Both the position numbers and the translations under genes were made by a program. From Flavobacterium sp. ov086 (lineage in GTDB: Bacteria; Bacteroidota; Bacteroidia; Flavobacteriales; Flavobacteriaceae), in NCBI RefSeq assembly GCF_900187965.1, contig NZ_FZNL01000004.1, positions 254,251 through 318,250 of the forward strand: a stretch of 64,000 nt of DNA. The letters run 5' to 3'. This document shows, piece after piece, positions 33,486 to 42,325 of this stretch. The notes under the pieces were generated by a model. It ran no database searches, had not been told where the DNA came from, and was given only the letters and a program-made list of their open reading frames with translations. How positions within the stretch are numbered: the first letter of the stretch is position 1; every line of letters starts with the position of its first letter.

Positions 33486-35861
33486 TTAATTGCGATTGGC
33501 ACTATTTGCTTGTCTGATTCCTTTTGGATCGGTTAGATTAAAGCGATAAACAAAACTGAGTCGGTATCGGGCGGCGTTAGGGATACTATTTTCTGTAAAA
33601 TAATAATCTGTACCAGTTGTGGTACTTTTGTTTTGGCGCAAGTCAAAAGCATTAGTCACATCAAATACAATAGTGGCTTTGTCTTTTAATAAAATCTTGC
33701 TCAATCCAAAATCCAGAGATTGCAATGCTGCGTTTTTGGTTTGCGCATTTTGTTGGGCGCCACGAAAGTTATAACGCCCCTGAAAACTGTATTTGGCTGG
33801 CAGTTTAATCTGTGTACTTAAACGTCCGGTAAAGGTGTTGCCGCTATAGCCGAGATCTTTTTCCATATAATTTCCTTTTTGCTCAAAGCGATAAAAATTC
33901 ATTTCGGCATTAATCTGGAGCCATTTCAGCGGATTGTATAATGTAGAAAGTTCCATACCACTACGTATTTCATAATCAATATTGATGGGCGTTGTAAAAA
34001 ATATATCATCCTGACGATAGGTAAAATCTTGAATATAATCCTTCTCCCGTTGGTAATAAACAGAAGGATTTAAGGTCAGTTTTTTCCATGTTTTAAGAAA
34101 AGCCAGTTCAAACACATCAGAATAAGAAGGATTTAAATCTGGATTACCAATATATTGCGCGTTTAAATCGGTCAGTTCATTAAAAGGATACAATGCATAT
34201 AGGGGCGGACGGTTAATGCGCTTGCTGTAATTAAGCTGTAAAGTTGAGGCATTAAATTTATAACTCAAATTCACGGTAGGGAATAGTCGTCCGTAATTTT
34301 TCTCGTCGCTATACGTATTTTTAATATCGGTAATAGAAATGTGAGTCAGCTCTGTTCGCAAGCCCAGCATATAATTGAATCGTTTTATCTTGTCGCTAAA
34401 CTGCGCATAAGCACCCGTTATGTTCTCATTATAATTTAAATGATTATCAATATTTTGATAGATTATCCAGTTATCCTCTTGCTGTTCTTCTGCAAGGAAA
34501 TCACTGGAGACTTTACGAATTTCCGTTTTGACTCCAAACTCTAAAACCGCAGTACTATCAATAGGTTGTATAAAATCACTCTTAATCAGCAAATCTTTAC
34601 TGTTACCTATTGAGTTTGTTCTAATACCGGGATAAACCTTTGCTGTTGGAGCTAAACGTTGCGTCATAAGATTCCAGTTTTTATCGCTGTTCCACCAATC
34701 ATACTGCATATCTATGGTCCATTTTTTTGCAGCCTGTTTAAATGTCTGCGTATAATTAAATTCTAATTGGTTATAATCTCTTTTTTCCAATGATTTTCCG
34801 TTCCTTCTTAAAATGCTGTCCTGAATGTTGTTAGTAGTACTGTAATCATACAATAAACGTGTTTTATCATTATCATGAGTAGCATTTTTTAAAAAAGCAG
34901 CCGTTATAGTGTGATGGTCATCAATAAAATAATCGGCACCAAGATAAATCAATTTACCGTCGTCGTGTCGGTCTTCGTTCTGTACACGGTTCATTAATGA
35001 TGTTGTGCCATTATTAACGGTCGACTGATTTGTGGTATATAAGCCAACATAATCAGAAGAACGGATACTGAAATTGGAAAAAATGTTAATCTTATCTGAT
35101 TTATAGTTAAGGCTTGGATTAAAGCGGCTATCGTTTGGTGATCCGGCTACCAATCGTGCCTGACCGCTAAAACCACTTTTTTTGTTTTTCTTCAATATAA
35201 TATTAATAATACCTGCCGAACCTGAAGCATCATATCTCGAGGACGGATTGGTAATTACTTCTATACGCTCGATCTGGTCAGCTGCGATTTGATCAAGCGC
35301 ATTACCTTGTGTAAGCCCGGATTGACGGCCATTAATCAATATTAAAACACTACTATTACCGCGAAGACTTACTGATCCTGTTGGACTTACCGCCACCGAT
35401 GGAACACCATTCAGGACATCATGTGCAGAGCCATTCTGCGAAAGCACATCTTTGCCTACCTCAAAAACTTTTTTATCCAGTTTTAAACTGACATTAGGTT
35501 TTTCTCCAGTAACCATCACTGAATTCAATTGTACGGCATCACTATTTAAACCTATTATTCCCAACTCGATTTTTGTCTTGCCTGAAACGACTTCCAACGG
35601 CCGAGTATAGGATTGATATCCCATAAAGCTAAAGGTGATATTCATTTTTCCAAGAGGTAATTTCTCCAGACTAAAAATACCATGCTCATCAGTAATACCA
35701 ACAACCATTGTTTTTAAGGCATTGTCTTTTATGGTTACAGTTACATACGGCAATGTTTCTTTGGTTGTATTGTCCAGAACTTTACCAGAAACAGCGCTTT
35801 GCTGTGCGTTGGCAAAAAGAGGAAACAATAAAATTAAAATGTAGGTTATTAAAGCTTTCAT
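33486..35861 (-). CDS. TonB-dependent receptor, outer-membrane beta-barrel family
   Basis: 791 residues. A signal peptide (about 1-19, ending FANAQ) is followed by a carboxypeptidase-regulatory-like beta-sandwich (SGKVLDNTTKETLPYVTVTI, about 25-105), a plug domain (SVMVTGEKPNVSLKLDKKVFEVGKD to IEVITNPSSRYDASGSAGIINIILKK, about 115-225) and a barrel to the end (YRLSFVYRFNL near the C-terminus). It belongs to the outer_membrane_beta-barrel type common in Flavobacteria, for which ligands are mostly unknown. No SusD-type partner is present, so it is not a classic glycan uptake locus. A divergent two-component system starts 124 nt away and may control it; this is inference. Confidence 0.88.
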   Translation of the reverse strand: MKALITYILILLFPLFANAQQSAVSGKVLDNTTKETLPYVTVTIKDNALKTMVVGITDEHGIFSLEKLPLGKMNITFSFMGYQSYTRPLEVVSGKTKIELGIIGLNSDAVQLNSVMVTGEKPNVSLKLDKKVFEVGKDVLSQNGSAHDVLNGVPSVAVSPTGSVSLRGNSSVLILINGRQSGLTQGNALDQIAADQIERIEVITNPSSRYDASGSAGIINIILKKNKKSGFSGQARLVAGSPNDSRFNPSLNYKSDKINIFSNFSIRSSDYVGLYTTNQSTVNNGTTSLMNRVQNEDRHDDGKLIYLGADYFIDDHHTITAAFLKNATHDNDKTRLLYDYSTTNNIQDSILRRNGKSLEKRDYNQLEFNYTQTFKQAAKKWTIDMQYDWWNSDKNWNLMTQRLAPTAKVYPGIRTNSIGNSKDLLIKSDFIQPIDSTAVLEFGVKTEIRKVSSDFLAEEQQEDNWIIYQNIDNHLNYNENITGAYAQFSDKIKRFNYMLGLRTELTHISITDIKNTYSDEKNYGRLFPTVNLSYKFNASTLQLNYSKRINRPPLYALYPFNELTDLNAQYIGNPDLNPSYSDVFELAFLKTWKKLTLNPSVYYQREKDYIQDFTYRQDDIFFTTPINIDYEIRSGMELSTLYNPLKWLQINAEMNFYRFEQKGNYMEKDLGYSGNTFTGRLSTQIKLPAKYSFQGRYNFRGAQQNAQTKNAALQSLDFGLSKILLKDKATIVFDVTNAFDLRQNKSTTTGTDYYFTENSIPNAARYRLSFVYRFNLTDPKGIRQANSANRN

Positions 35862-35985
35862 ATCGATTGGTTTTATAGTACAAGATTAGTTGATAAAACA
35901 AAATCCAGCCTTTTAAAACATGCAAACGGCTCTAAGAGCTTTTGAAATGCATTTCTCTATTCGATATTTATTTTATCTTTATCTC

Positions 35986-37632
35986 ATGTATCGATTTTCC
36001 TTTTTTATCGTTTTTCTACTGCTCCTGTTTACCTCATGTAAACAGTATAATGAGTATGTAAAATCGGATGTAACCTATTATATCGATGATGACCATTTTA
36101 ACGATTATCTGGGCAAATCTGGAGATTCTATCTTTAAAGTTACTATAGATGTAGAACTATTTACACGCGAAAACAAAGCTACGCCGCTGGGTTTACAGGT
36201 CAACGGTTTTGGTGCTTTTGATGTTTATTGGGATAATGTTTTGGTGGGAAGCAACGGCATAATGGCAAAATCAGGACAGGCCGAAGTACCGGGAACAGAA
36301 ACAACGTATTATCAAATACCCGAAAAATTGTCTGCTATTGGCAAACACGTTGTAACGTTAGTGGGAACTCAGTCGCATTTACGAGAAGTACGACGAGGAA
36401 TTGATGTAAAACTTGAAAGCTTTTTAAGACTTCATCGCGCACCGCTTATTGTCATGTCTTATATGAATCTCATGGCAGGAGCTTTTTTGATTGCGTCTAT
36501 TTATTATTTTTTTCTGTACATAAACAGTACCCGTAAAGAAACAACGGTTTTACTTTTTGGAATAATTTGTCTGCTTTTCTTCTGTTTGTTAATAATAGAA
36601 TACGTCAAATTTTATATAGACATTCCTTATACCCGATTTTTTATCCGCATGAAGATTGTGGGCTGGCTCACCTTTGCCATTTCAGTACTGGTTCCGTGGT
36701 ATTTTATGCTACAGTTTGATTTCGAAAAAAAGCGATTGTTCTTGATTCTTTTGCTTACCAGTCTTATTGCAATATATATAGTAAATTATCACCATTACGA
36801 TCTTACCGCAATACTTTTTAGCGACGTGATGTGGCTTACATCAATGGTAGTCGCCAGTAATGCTGCTGCCCGAAAAATTAAAGGAGGACTAATTGTTGTA
36901 GTTGGTTTATTTGCAAGTGCGGCAGTTAATTATTTTATGTTTTATGATTTTGGATTGTTTATCGCTTTTACAATCATCGTACTTTCGATGCTTTATCTTC
37001 ATACCATTAGAGCCAAAGCTATTGAAGAAGCTCATAATGCCTCATTACTGCTTTCCTCAAGATTGCAGTTAGAACTGATTAAGAAAAATATTCAGCCCCA
37101 TTTCCTTCGTAATACACTGACTTCATTGATTGATTGGGTCGAAGAATCACCGCAGCAAGGCGTTGTATTTATTCGGGCATTGGCGGATGAGTTTGATATT
37201 ATGAATGCAATTGCCGAAGATACACTTATCACAATCCGACAAGAAATAGATTTATGCCGAAAACATTTAGAAGTAATGTCTTTTCGTAAAGAAGTCTGTT
37301 ATGAATGGGACGAAAAAGAGATTGATGATAATGAGACTATTCCGCCTGCCATTTTTCATACTATTGTAGAAAACGGAATTACACACAGTTTACCGCCAAA
37401 ACAGGGTTGCATCCGTTTTTGTTTGAGCTTTACCAAAGAAAAAAACTATAAACAATACACACTGCTAACCGAGGCAAAAAACCGAAAAATAAGAAAAGAT
37501 AAAAGCAGTGGAACTGGTTTTAAATATATCAAAGCCAGACTGAATGAAAGTTACGGCGACAACTGGCAGTTTGATTCTTTTGCTGTAGAGGAAGGCTGGC
37601 TGACAACTATTAAAATTTTTGATAAAAGATGA
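35986..37632 (+). CDS. LytS-type sensor histidine kinase with lipobox and 7TM region
   Basis: 548 residues when started at 35986, where MYRFSFFIVFLLLLFTSC forms a lipoprotein signal with Cys18. The open frame extends 66 nt further upstream but would add a poor N-terminus. An extracytoplasmic beta domain (about 20-145, with FGAFDVYWDNVLVGSNG) is followed by about seven hydrophobic helices (about 155-340), the 7TMR-DISM arrangement. The His_kinase domain has IKKNIQPHFLRNTLTSL with phosphoacceptor His372 and a degenerate ATPase region (ENGITHSLPPKQG, SSGTGFKYIKARL). It phosphorylates the LytTR regulator whose start overlaps its stop (ATGA). A sensor kinase with its own lipid anchor is unusual. 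Confidence 0.88.
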   Translation: MYRFSFFIVFLLLLFTSCKQYNEYVKSDVTYYIDDDHFNDYLGKSGDSIFKVTIDVELFTRENKATPLGLQVNGFGAFDVYWDNVLVGSNGIMAKSGQAEVPGTETTYYQIPEKLSAIGKHVVTLVGTQSHLREVRRGIDVKLESFLRLHRAPLIVMSYMNLMAGAFLIASIYYFFLYINSTRKETTVLLFGIICLLFFCLLIIEYVKFYIDIPYTRFFIRMKIVGWLTFAISVLVPWYFMLQFDFEKKRLFLILLLTSLIAIYIVNYHHYDLTAILFSDVMWLTSMVVASNAAARKIKGGLIVVVGLFASAAVNYFMFYDFGLFIAFTIIVLSMLYLHTIRAKAIEEAHNASLLLSSRLQLELIKKNIQPHFLRNTLTSLIDWVEESPQQGVVFIRALADEFDIMNAIAEDTLITIRQEIDLCRKHLEVMSFRKEVCYEWDEKEIDDNETIPPAIFHTIVENGITHSLPPKQGCIRFCLSFTKEKNYKQYTLLTEAKNRKIRKDKSSGTGFKYIKARLNESYGDNWQFDSFAVEEGWLTTIKIFDKR

Positions 37633-38321
37633 AGATCCTGATTATTGAAGACGAGGCCCGAATTGCCAAACGGATAGAAAGAATGACTCGGAATTTCTTT
37701 GATAAAGAGGTTCAGATTTTGCTTTGTGATTCGATCGAAAATGGATTAAATACGATCGATCAGCATTCAATCGATTTGTTGTTACTCGACTTAAATTTAA
37801 ATGGGGAAGACGGATTTGATGTTCTCCAAAATGTCGTGGCAAAATCTTTTCAAACCATTATTATTTCGGCTTATACAGACAAAGCAATTACGGCATTTGC
37901 TTATGGCGTATTGGATTTTGTACCCAAACCATTTGATGAAGGCAGATTATCACAAGCTTTCATGCGTTTTACAATGCCAGAAAAAATAGGTCAGGACATT
38001 CAGTTTTTGGCAGTAAAAAAAGCAAAAGCTATTAAACTGGTAAGAATTGCAGACATCCGATATATTAAAGGCGCAGGAATTTATACCGAATTGCATTTGT
38101 CAGATGGGCGTATAGAACTGCATGATAAATCATTGGAGGCGTTAGAAAAATTACTTCCTCCAACATTTGAACGAATACATAAATCCTATATTCTTTCCTG
38201 GCATGAGGCAGATAAGTTTGCGGTAGAAGCAGGAGGCAAATACAGTATCTTGCTTAAAAACGCTGAGGTATTGCCCGTAGGGCGTTCCAGATATAAAGAA
38301 ATCAGGCATAAACTGATTTAG
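37629..38321 (+). CDS. LytTR-family response regulator
   Basis: 230 residues. The receiver domain (1-115) has acidic pocket Glu7/Asp8, phosphoacceptor Asp54 in LLLLDLNLNG, and the conserved Lys in FVPKPFDE. The C-terminal LytTR DNA-binding domain (about 128-230) shows VRIADIRYIKGAGIYTELHLSDGR, FERIHKSYILS and VLPVGRSRYKEIRHKL. It is translationally coupled to the kinase gene by a 4-base overlap. Targets are probably nearby, such as the divergent TonB receptor gene, but no LytTR box was verified. A long hairpin follows. Confidence 0.93.
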   Translation: MKILIIEDEARIAKRIERMTRNFFDKEVQILLCDSIENGLNTIDQHSIDLLLLDLNLNGEDGFDVLQNVVAKSFQTIIISAYTDKAITAFAYGVLDFVPKPFDEGRLSQAFMRFTMPEKIGQDIQFLAVKKAKAIKLVRIADIRYIKGAGIYTELHLSDGRIELHDKSLEALEKLLPPTFERIHKSYILSWHEADKFAVEAGGKYSILLKNAEVLPVGRSRYKEIRHKLI

Positions 38322-38332
38322 AAATTCATATT

Positions 38333-38390
38333 ATTTACCAATAATTTAAACCAAGCAAAAGTTGCTTAAATTATTGGTAAATAGTTTTTA
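38333..38390 (+). terminator. Long hairpin/terminator after the response regulator
   Basis: Outer stem ATTTACCAATAATTT (38333-38347) with AAATTATTGGTAAAT (38368-38382), inner stem AAGCAA/TTGCTT (38353-38358, 38362-38367), then AGTTTTTA. It starts 12 nt after the stop. Confidence 0.75.
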
Positions 38391-38565
38391 ACTCATTGGA
38401 ATTGGGTATACTGCAACAAGATTTTCGAATTGAATAGCCTCCAGCTTGAGCTGGAGATTAAAAAGAATTGTATTAGATTTGTGTGTTTAAAAAAGTGAAA
38501 TGCCTTTTTGAGCCTGCAGAATCTATGTTCCTATGTGTTAAAATCAATGAGCCAGTTTTTAATAT

Positions 38566-38934
38566 TTACATCTCCAAAAACTGCTTCGGGTCATAAAAAA
38601 ACTTTTCTTTCTTTATCAGTTCACCTTCCCATTTTTGACAAGTGATTTCTTCAATTTCAGAAACACGTCCGTCTTTCCACTCAAATTTAAAAAACCATTG
38701 AATTACAACATCATCGCCATTAATAAAATAAGGGCGAATGCATTTAGACACTAATGATTTAACTTTCGAAAGAGTGTTTTTTTCGTTAGCAACAAGAAAA
38801 TCCCGACCAACCCTTGGTTCCGACTGATTTTCCTGCATGGAAGCTTCAATCGTATAAAATTTCTCGATTGCTTTATCATGCTCGTTAGATTCGACCATTG
38901 CGATAAATTCTTCTATTGTTTCTAATTTAGGCAT
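38566..38934 (-). CDS. NTF2-like (SnoaL-like) small protein
   Basis: 122 residues. The order of elements fits the NTF2-like cone fold: TIEEFIAMVESNEHDKAIEKFYTIEASMQENQSEPRVGRDFLVANEK (helices and first strands), then DVVIQWFFKFEWKDGRVSEIEEITCQKWEGELIKKEKFFYDP (long beta-sheet). Members are ligand-binding or isomerase-like proteins of many uses; the role here is unknown. Its start overlaps the upstream thioesterase gene by 8 nt, so the two are co-translated within the TetR-controlled unit. Confidence 0.78.
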   Translation of the reverse strand: MPKLETIEEFIAMVESNEHDKAIEKFYTIEASMQENQSEPRVGRDFLVANEKNTLSKVKSLVSKCIRPYFINGDDVVIQWFFKFEWKDGRVSEIEEITCQKWEGELIKKEKFFYDPKQFLEM

Positions 38935-39418
38935 GAGTTCTGGCTTTTAGATTTTGAATAGTCGCGATATATCTATTTTCAAAAATGAATTGATCAACAG
39001 GCACAACAACTGATTGAAATAGTTTCATTAAATCTTCAGAATGATTGGCCGCTTTTTTTGTCTGAATGTTGTACGGAATAAACTTTATCCATAAAATTGC
39101 TTTTAATTCGGTTTCGTTTTCGTTCCACATTTTCATTTCAACCAGCAGAAGATTATCGGTATATTGAATCAATTGCGATTCAATTAATACGGTTTCCATT
39201 GTAAAAGCTGGTTTTATATAACTGATCTGATTGGAAGCAACCACCCAACTAAGTCCCGTTGTGTGCATGTATTTAAACACATCAAGATCATAGTGTTCTG
39301 CAATTTGATCTTCGCGGGTATTAAGGAAGTATTCTAAATACTTGGAGTTGTTTAAATGATTAAAAGGATCACAATCCTGAAATCTGACTTTTCTTTTTGT
39401 TTTTAATACTTTTTCCAT
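38927..39418 (-). CDS. Hotdog-fold acyl-CoA thioesterase
   Basis: 163 residues. The 4-hydroxybenzoyl-CoA thioesterase/YbgC-type pattern is clear: KRKVRFQDCDPFNHLNNSKYLEYFLNTREDQI, with the catalytic-type Asp in QDCDPFNHLNN (about 14-24). Beta strands with SWVVASNQISYIKPAF and LVEMKMW follow. It would hydrolyse acyl-CoA thioesters in the cytoplasm. It is followed with overlap by the NTF2-like gene and is preceded by a TetR gene on the same strand. A perfect 20-bp palindrome lies just upstream of its start (39439-39458), so the TetR protein likely controls it directly. Confidence 0.88.
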   Translation of the reverse strand: MEKVLKTKRKVRFQDCDPFNHLNNSKYLEYFLNTREDQIAEHYDLDVFKYMHTTGLSWVVASNQISYIKPAFTMETVLIESQLIQYTDNLLLVEMKMWNENETELKAILWIKFIPYNIQTKKAANHSEDLMKLFQSVVVPVDQFIFENRYIATIQNLKARTHA

Positions 39419-39438
39419 TTTTCTAATTATAATTACAT

Positions 39439-39458
39439 CAAATACCGATCGGTATTTG
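39439..39458. promoter_or_regulatory. TetR operator, copy 1
   Basis: CAAATACCGATCGGTATTTG is a perfect 20-bp palindrome between the tetR-type gene and the thioesterase start. The same core occurs at 40103-40120. Confidence 0.85.
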
Positions 39459-39476
39459 ATAGGTTAAAAAATTTTT

Positions 39477-40058
39477 CTACTTCCTGATGCTTTCAATAAG
39501 TGTACTATCTATAAAGTCCATTGCATTATCAATATAAGATTGATCATTATGGGTAAATGCCAAAAGCGAGCTTCCTTCAATAAGCGACAGTATTGTTTTT
39601 GCATATTTATCGGGATCAGTATTGGCTTGAATTTCGTTATTTGCGATTCCATCGGTAATGATATTAGTTAAACCCAAAGTAAATTTTTGAGATAATTTTT
39701 GCGCCGTTTCGAATAATAGCGGATTAATAAATTTGGTGTCAACCCCAACTCGCAACATAGGACATCCGCCTCTGTCTTTGACTAAATCATAATAACTGCG
39801 TTGATAATTTGTTATCGTATATAATTTATTCAAAGACCCTTCTTTGGCAGCAACTAGTTTAAATAATGGCGTTATGGCTACATTTATATTGAGTTGAAAT
39901 GATTGTAATGCTAAATCTTCCTTATTAGAAAAATTGCAATAAATAGCTCCTTTTGTTAGACCGGTCGCTTTTGTGATATCAGTTAGGCTCGTGCCAATGT
40001 ATCCCTGTTTATTAAAAATAGGAGCCACTTTGTCCAGTATAAATTCAGAAGTATTCAT
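39477..40058 (-). CDS. TetR/AcrR-family transcriptional regulator
   Basis: 193 residues. The N-terminal TetR helix-turn-helix is FILDKVAPIFNKQGYIGTSLTDITKATGLTKGAIYCNFSNKEDLALQSF in outline (about 6-54). The C-terminal ligand domain resembles the YxaF/AcuR-like group (RGGCPMLRVGVDTKFINPLLFE). It is expected to repress by binding the palindrome ATACCGATCGGTAT, found perfectly conserved both upstream of this gene and upstream of the thioesterase gene behind it. The inducer is probably an acyl-CoA, fatty acid or electrophile judging from the thioesterase, but that is inference. Confidence 0.92.
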   Translation of the reverse strand: MNTSEFILDKVAPIFNKQGYIGTSLTDITKATGLTKGAIYCNFSNKEDLALQSFQLNINVAITPLFKLVAAKEGSLNKLYTITNYQRSYYDLVKDRGGCPMLRVGVDTKFINPLLFETAQKLSQKFTLGLTNIITDGIANNEIQANTDPDKYAKTILSLIEGSSLLAFTHNDQSYIDNAMDFIDSTLIESIRK

Positions 40059-40362
40059 GATTTTTCTGTTTGAAATAAAAAAGTTAGAACAAATATAATT
40101 ATAAATACCGATCGGTATTTGAAAAATTTCATTTAATATTTGAAAAATTAAAAAACGGGATTATTTAGTTCGATTATTGGAAGAGTTGAAGATATCAAAA
40201 TGATAAAACCATATCATTTTGATACGCATATAGTTCTGTAATAAACATCTTTATTTTGTTGTAAATTATTTATAAATAAGATGTTATGTTTGATTGTTGA
40301 TTAGAGAAGTGATTATGGAATATCGTTTGAACAGGAATGTTTTGTATTTCTAATAATCAATT
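40059..40362. other. Divergent intergenic region of tetR-type and GNAT genes
   Basis: 304 bases. It holds one TetR operator near the tetR start. A repeated ATATCATTTTGAT-like phrase is visible near 40190-40225 (ATATCAAAATGAT and ATATCATTTTGAT, an inverted pair). Nothing else was recognised. Confidence 0.45.
40103..40120. promoter_or_regulatory. TetR operator, copy 2
   Basis: AAATACCGATCGGTATTT is a perfect 18-bp palindrome 45 nt upstream of the tetR-type start, identical in core to 39439-39458. It supports autorepression. Confidence 0.85.
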
Positions 40363-41010
40363 ATGAAAACCAAACATTCTACCATAGATTTTTCATGCAA
40401 AGATTTTCCGTTGCCCGATCCATTTTTAAACAAAACAATTTTACAGCAAAGCAATCAAATCACAGAAGAATTACTTGATTTTACGATTGAAGTTGCGAAC
40501 GCCAATCATGTTTTTTGGATCAAAGAAATTTGCGAAGTCACATTAACTTCCGCTTTAGCGAGAGGAACAGGTATTTCCGGACGTTCTGCTGAATCACTCG
40601 AATTAAAAATGAAAAACGGTGAAGCTATTATTGCCTTTGCATCAGATGGAACATGGGCAGGTTTTTCTTTTATTTCTTCGTGGGAAAATGGTAAATATGT
40701 TTCTAATTCCGGATTGATAGTTGCACCTCAATTTAGACATACAGGTCTTGCAAAACGTATTAAAAGGAAAATTTTCGAATTAAGCCGTCAAAAATATCCT
40801 GATGCGAATATTTTTAGTCTGACGACTGGATTAGCAGTAATGAAAATGAACCACGAACTGGGTTTTGAGCCCGTCACATATTCAGAATTAACAAAAGATG
40901 AGGTTTTTTGGGAAAGCTGCAATTCTTGTATCAATTGTCCCATTTTAATGAGCAAAGACAGAAAAAACTGTTTGTGTACAGCGATGTTATACAATCCGAA
41001 GAATGCGTAA
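40363..41010 (+). CDS. GNAT-like acetyltransferase with C-terminal cysteine cluster
   Basis: 215 residues. The GNAT core is seen in GEAIIAFASDGTWAGFSFISSWENGKYVSNSGLIVAPQFRHTGLAKRIKRKIFELSRQKY (about 85-145), with the R-x-x-G-x-A acetyl-CoA loop and N-terminal helices. The last 40 residues hold five cysteines in the order C-x2-C-x2-C-x10-C-x-C (CNSCINCPILM then NCLCTAM), suggesting a metal or iron-sulfur site not normally part of GNAT enzymes. Similar proteins in Bacteroidetes lie near arginine genes; none is present here. The substrate is unknown. Confidence 0.8.
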   Translation: MKTKHSTIDFSCKDFPLPDPFLNKTILQQSNQITEELLDFTIEVANANHVFWIKEICEVTLTSALARGTGISGRSAESLELKMKNGEAIIAFASDGTWAGFSFISSWENGKYVSNSGLIVAPQFRHTGLAKRIKRKIFELSRQKYPDANIFSLTTGLAVMKMNHELGFEPVTYSELTKDEVFWESCNSCINCPILMSKDRKNCLCTAMLYNPKNA

Positions 41011-41148
41011 GTGATTTGTATTAATTTGTAAAATGTAGTCACTATGAGCAATGTCATTAGGTTAAGGAAAAATCCAATGGAACAAATTGATTATGAGAAA
41101 ATAAATTTCACAGTCATTATTACTATACGTATTTATATTTCTTTTTTT

Positions 41149-41339
41149 GTTCCATCGGAACATCTCATTGGTAGCCCAATAAATTGGGCGTTTTTTCACG
41201 TTCCGTAGGAACGTTTGATTTTATAAATAATATTGATAAAAACAAATACAGATTAGATATACTATGCTCAAACATCCCAATGGGACGATGTTTCTCACGA
41301 TGCATTTTTTTGTCTACCAATGAGGTATTCCGATGGAAC
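41149..41339. repeat. Nested inverted-repeat element (GTTCC/GGAAC family), copy 2
   Basis: The outer arms 41149-41174 and 41314-41339 are near-perfect inverted copies (GTTCCATCGGAAC plus ATCTCATTGGTAG). Inside are CCCAATAAATTGGG, ACGTTCCGTAGGAACGT and CATCCCAATGGGACGATG. Layout and much of the sequence equal those of 17719-17900. It lies between genes and is noncoding. Confidence 0.8.
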
Positions 41340-41388
41340 ACAATCTTAAGTATCTTAATTTGATGATATTGCCTGTGGGGGATTAAAC

Positions 41389-41931
41389 CTATTTAATAAA
41401 CCTATTCAGTACAATTTTAAAAAGTTCTGTTTCGGCTTTTTCCAGCCATTCAAAAGCCAGCATATCGCGTGTAATTATTTCGGCGCCATTTTGTTGCATT
41501 CTTTGTAGCGCTCTTTCCTTATCGTTTGGATTTCGGGTTCCAACGGCTGAATCAAGTATAAAAACTTCATAATCCAGTTCTAAAAGATCCAAAACCGTTT
41601 GTTGCACGCAAATGTGAGCTTCGGTTCCGGTTACAATAATCTGTTTTCTTTCCTTTTGAATATGAGCGAGAAGATTTCCTTCACGAACCGCCGAAAAATA
41701 AGTTTTGGTTATCATATCAACATCATTAAATTTTTCTCTGATTATTGAAGGAGTAGTGCCAATTTTGTCCGGACAATGTTCTGTTAAAAGCATCGGAATA
41801 CCAATTATTTGGGCTAAATCTATTGCCCAGATAACATCTTTCATAACGGCTTCATTTTCATGAATTTTCGGCAACAGCCTTTCCTGAACATCTATGACAA
41901 GTAATGTAGAATTTGATGCTGAAATTTTCAT
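41389..41931 (-). CDS. Isochorismatase-family cysteine hydrolase
   Basis: 180 residues. The catalytic triad of the family is visible: Asp14 in LLVIDVQERLL, Lys76 in DMITKTYFSA, and Cys108 in VTGTEAHICVQQT with the preceding cis-peptide-like TGTE. Members cleave amides such as nicotinamide, N-carbamoylsarcosine or ureidoacrylate, or isochorismate. The metal-binding and specificity residues were not sufficient to name the substrate. It stands alone, with the repeat element on its 3' side. Confidence 0.88.
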   Translation of the reverse strand: MKISASNSTLLVIDVQERLLPKIHENEAVMKDVIWAIDLAQIIGIPMLLTEHCPDKIGTTPSIIREKFNDVDMITKTYFSAVREGNLLAHIQKERKQIIVTGTEAHICVQQTVLDLLELDYEVFILDSAVGTRNPNDKERALQRMQQNGAEIITRDMLAFEWLEKAETELFKIVLNRFIK

Positions 41932-42325
41932 AGACCTTATTTTTGGTTATACAAGTTTGTAATTGATAATACTCTCAAATTTACTAAAAAGTCAATTCTT
42001 TTGCTCCAGCAAACTTCTCAATTTGTGAATTGATATTTATGAATCGTTAATTCCAATTTTTACCTCTTTTTATAGAAAGTCACTTTTTGTTATATATCAC
42101 AATAGTGATTGAAAATTAGCGAAATGTAGTTATAAAAAAAATGTTTATATTGGTGTAGTTTATTGATAATAAGTAATTTGTGATTTTGGCTTAGTGATTG
42201 CTCAGAGTTTTCGAGATCATAAAATTAAGGTCTTTTATTCTGAAAAATAACAAATCAGTATGTAGACCTTAAAATTATTCAACCGTCATTGACAATACTT
42301 TATTACTCATTAAATATTCAATCTT
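41932..42325. other. Divergent intergenic region
   Basis: 394 AT-rich bases. A 9-bp inverted repeat TTAAGGTCT (42225-42233) / AGACCTTAA (42264-42272) lies 54 nt before the hydrolase start and may be an operator. No gene or RNA was recognised. Confidence 0.4.

Noticed and set aside
33486..38321. TonB receptor plus two-component system as a polysaccharide utilisation locus
   Set aside because: There is no SusD-type protein, no glycoside hydrolase in the block, and the kinase is LytS-type rather than a hybrid two-component or SusR-type sensor.
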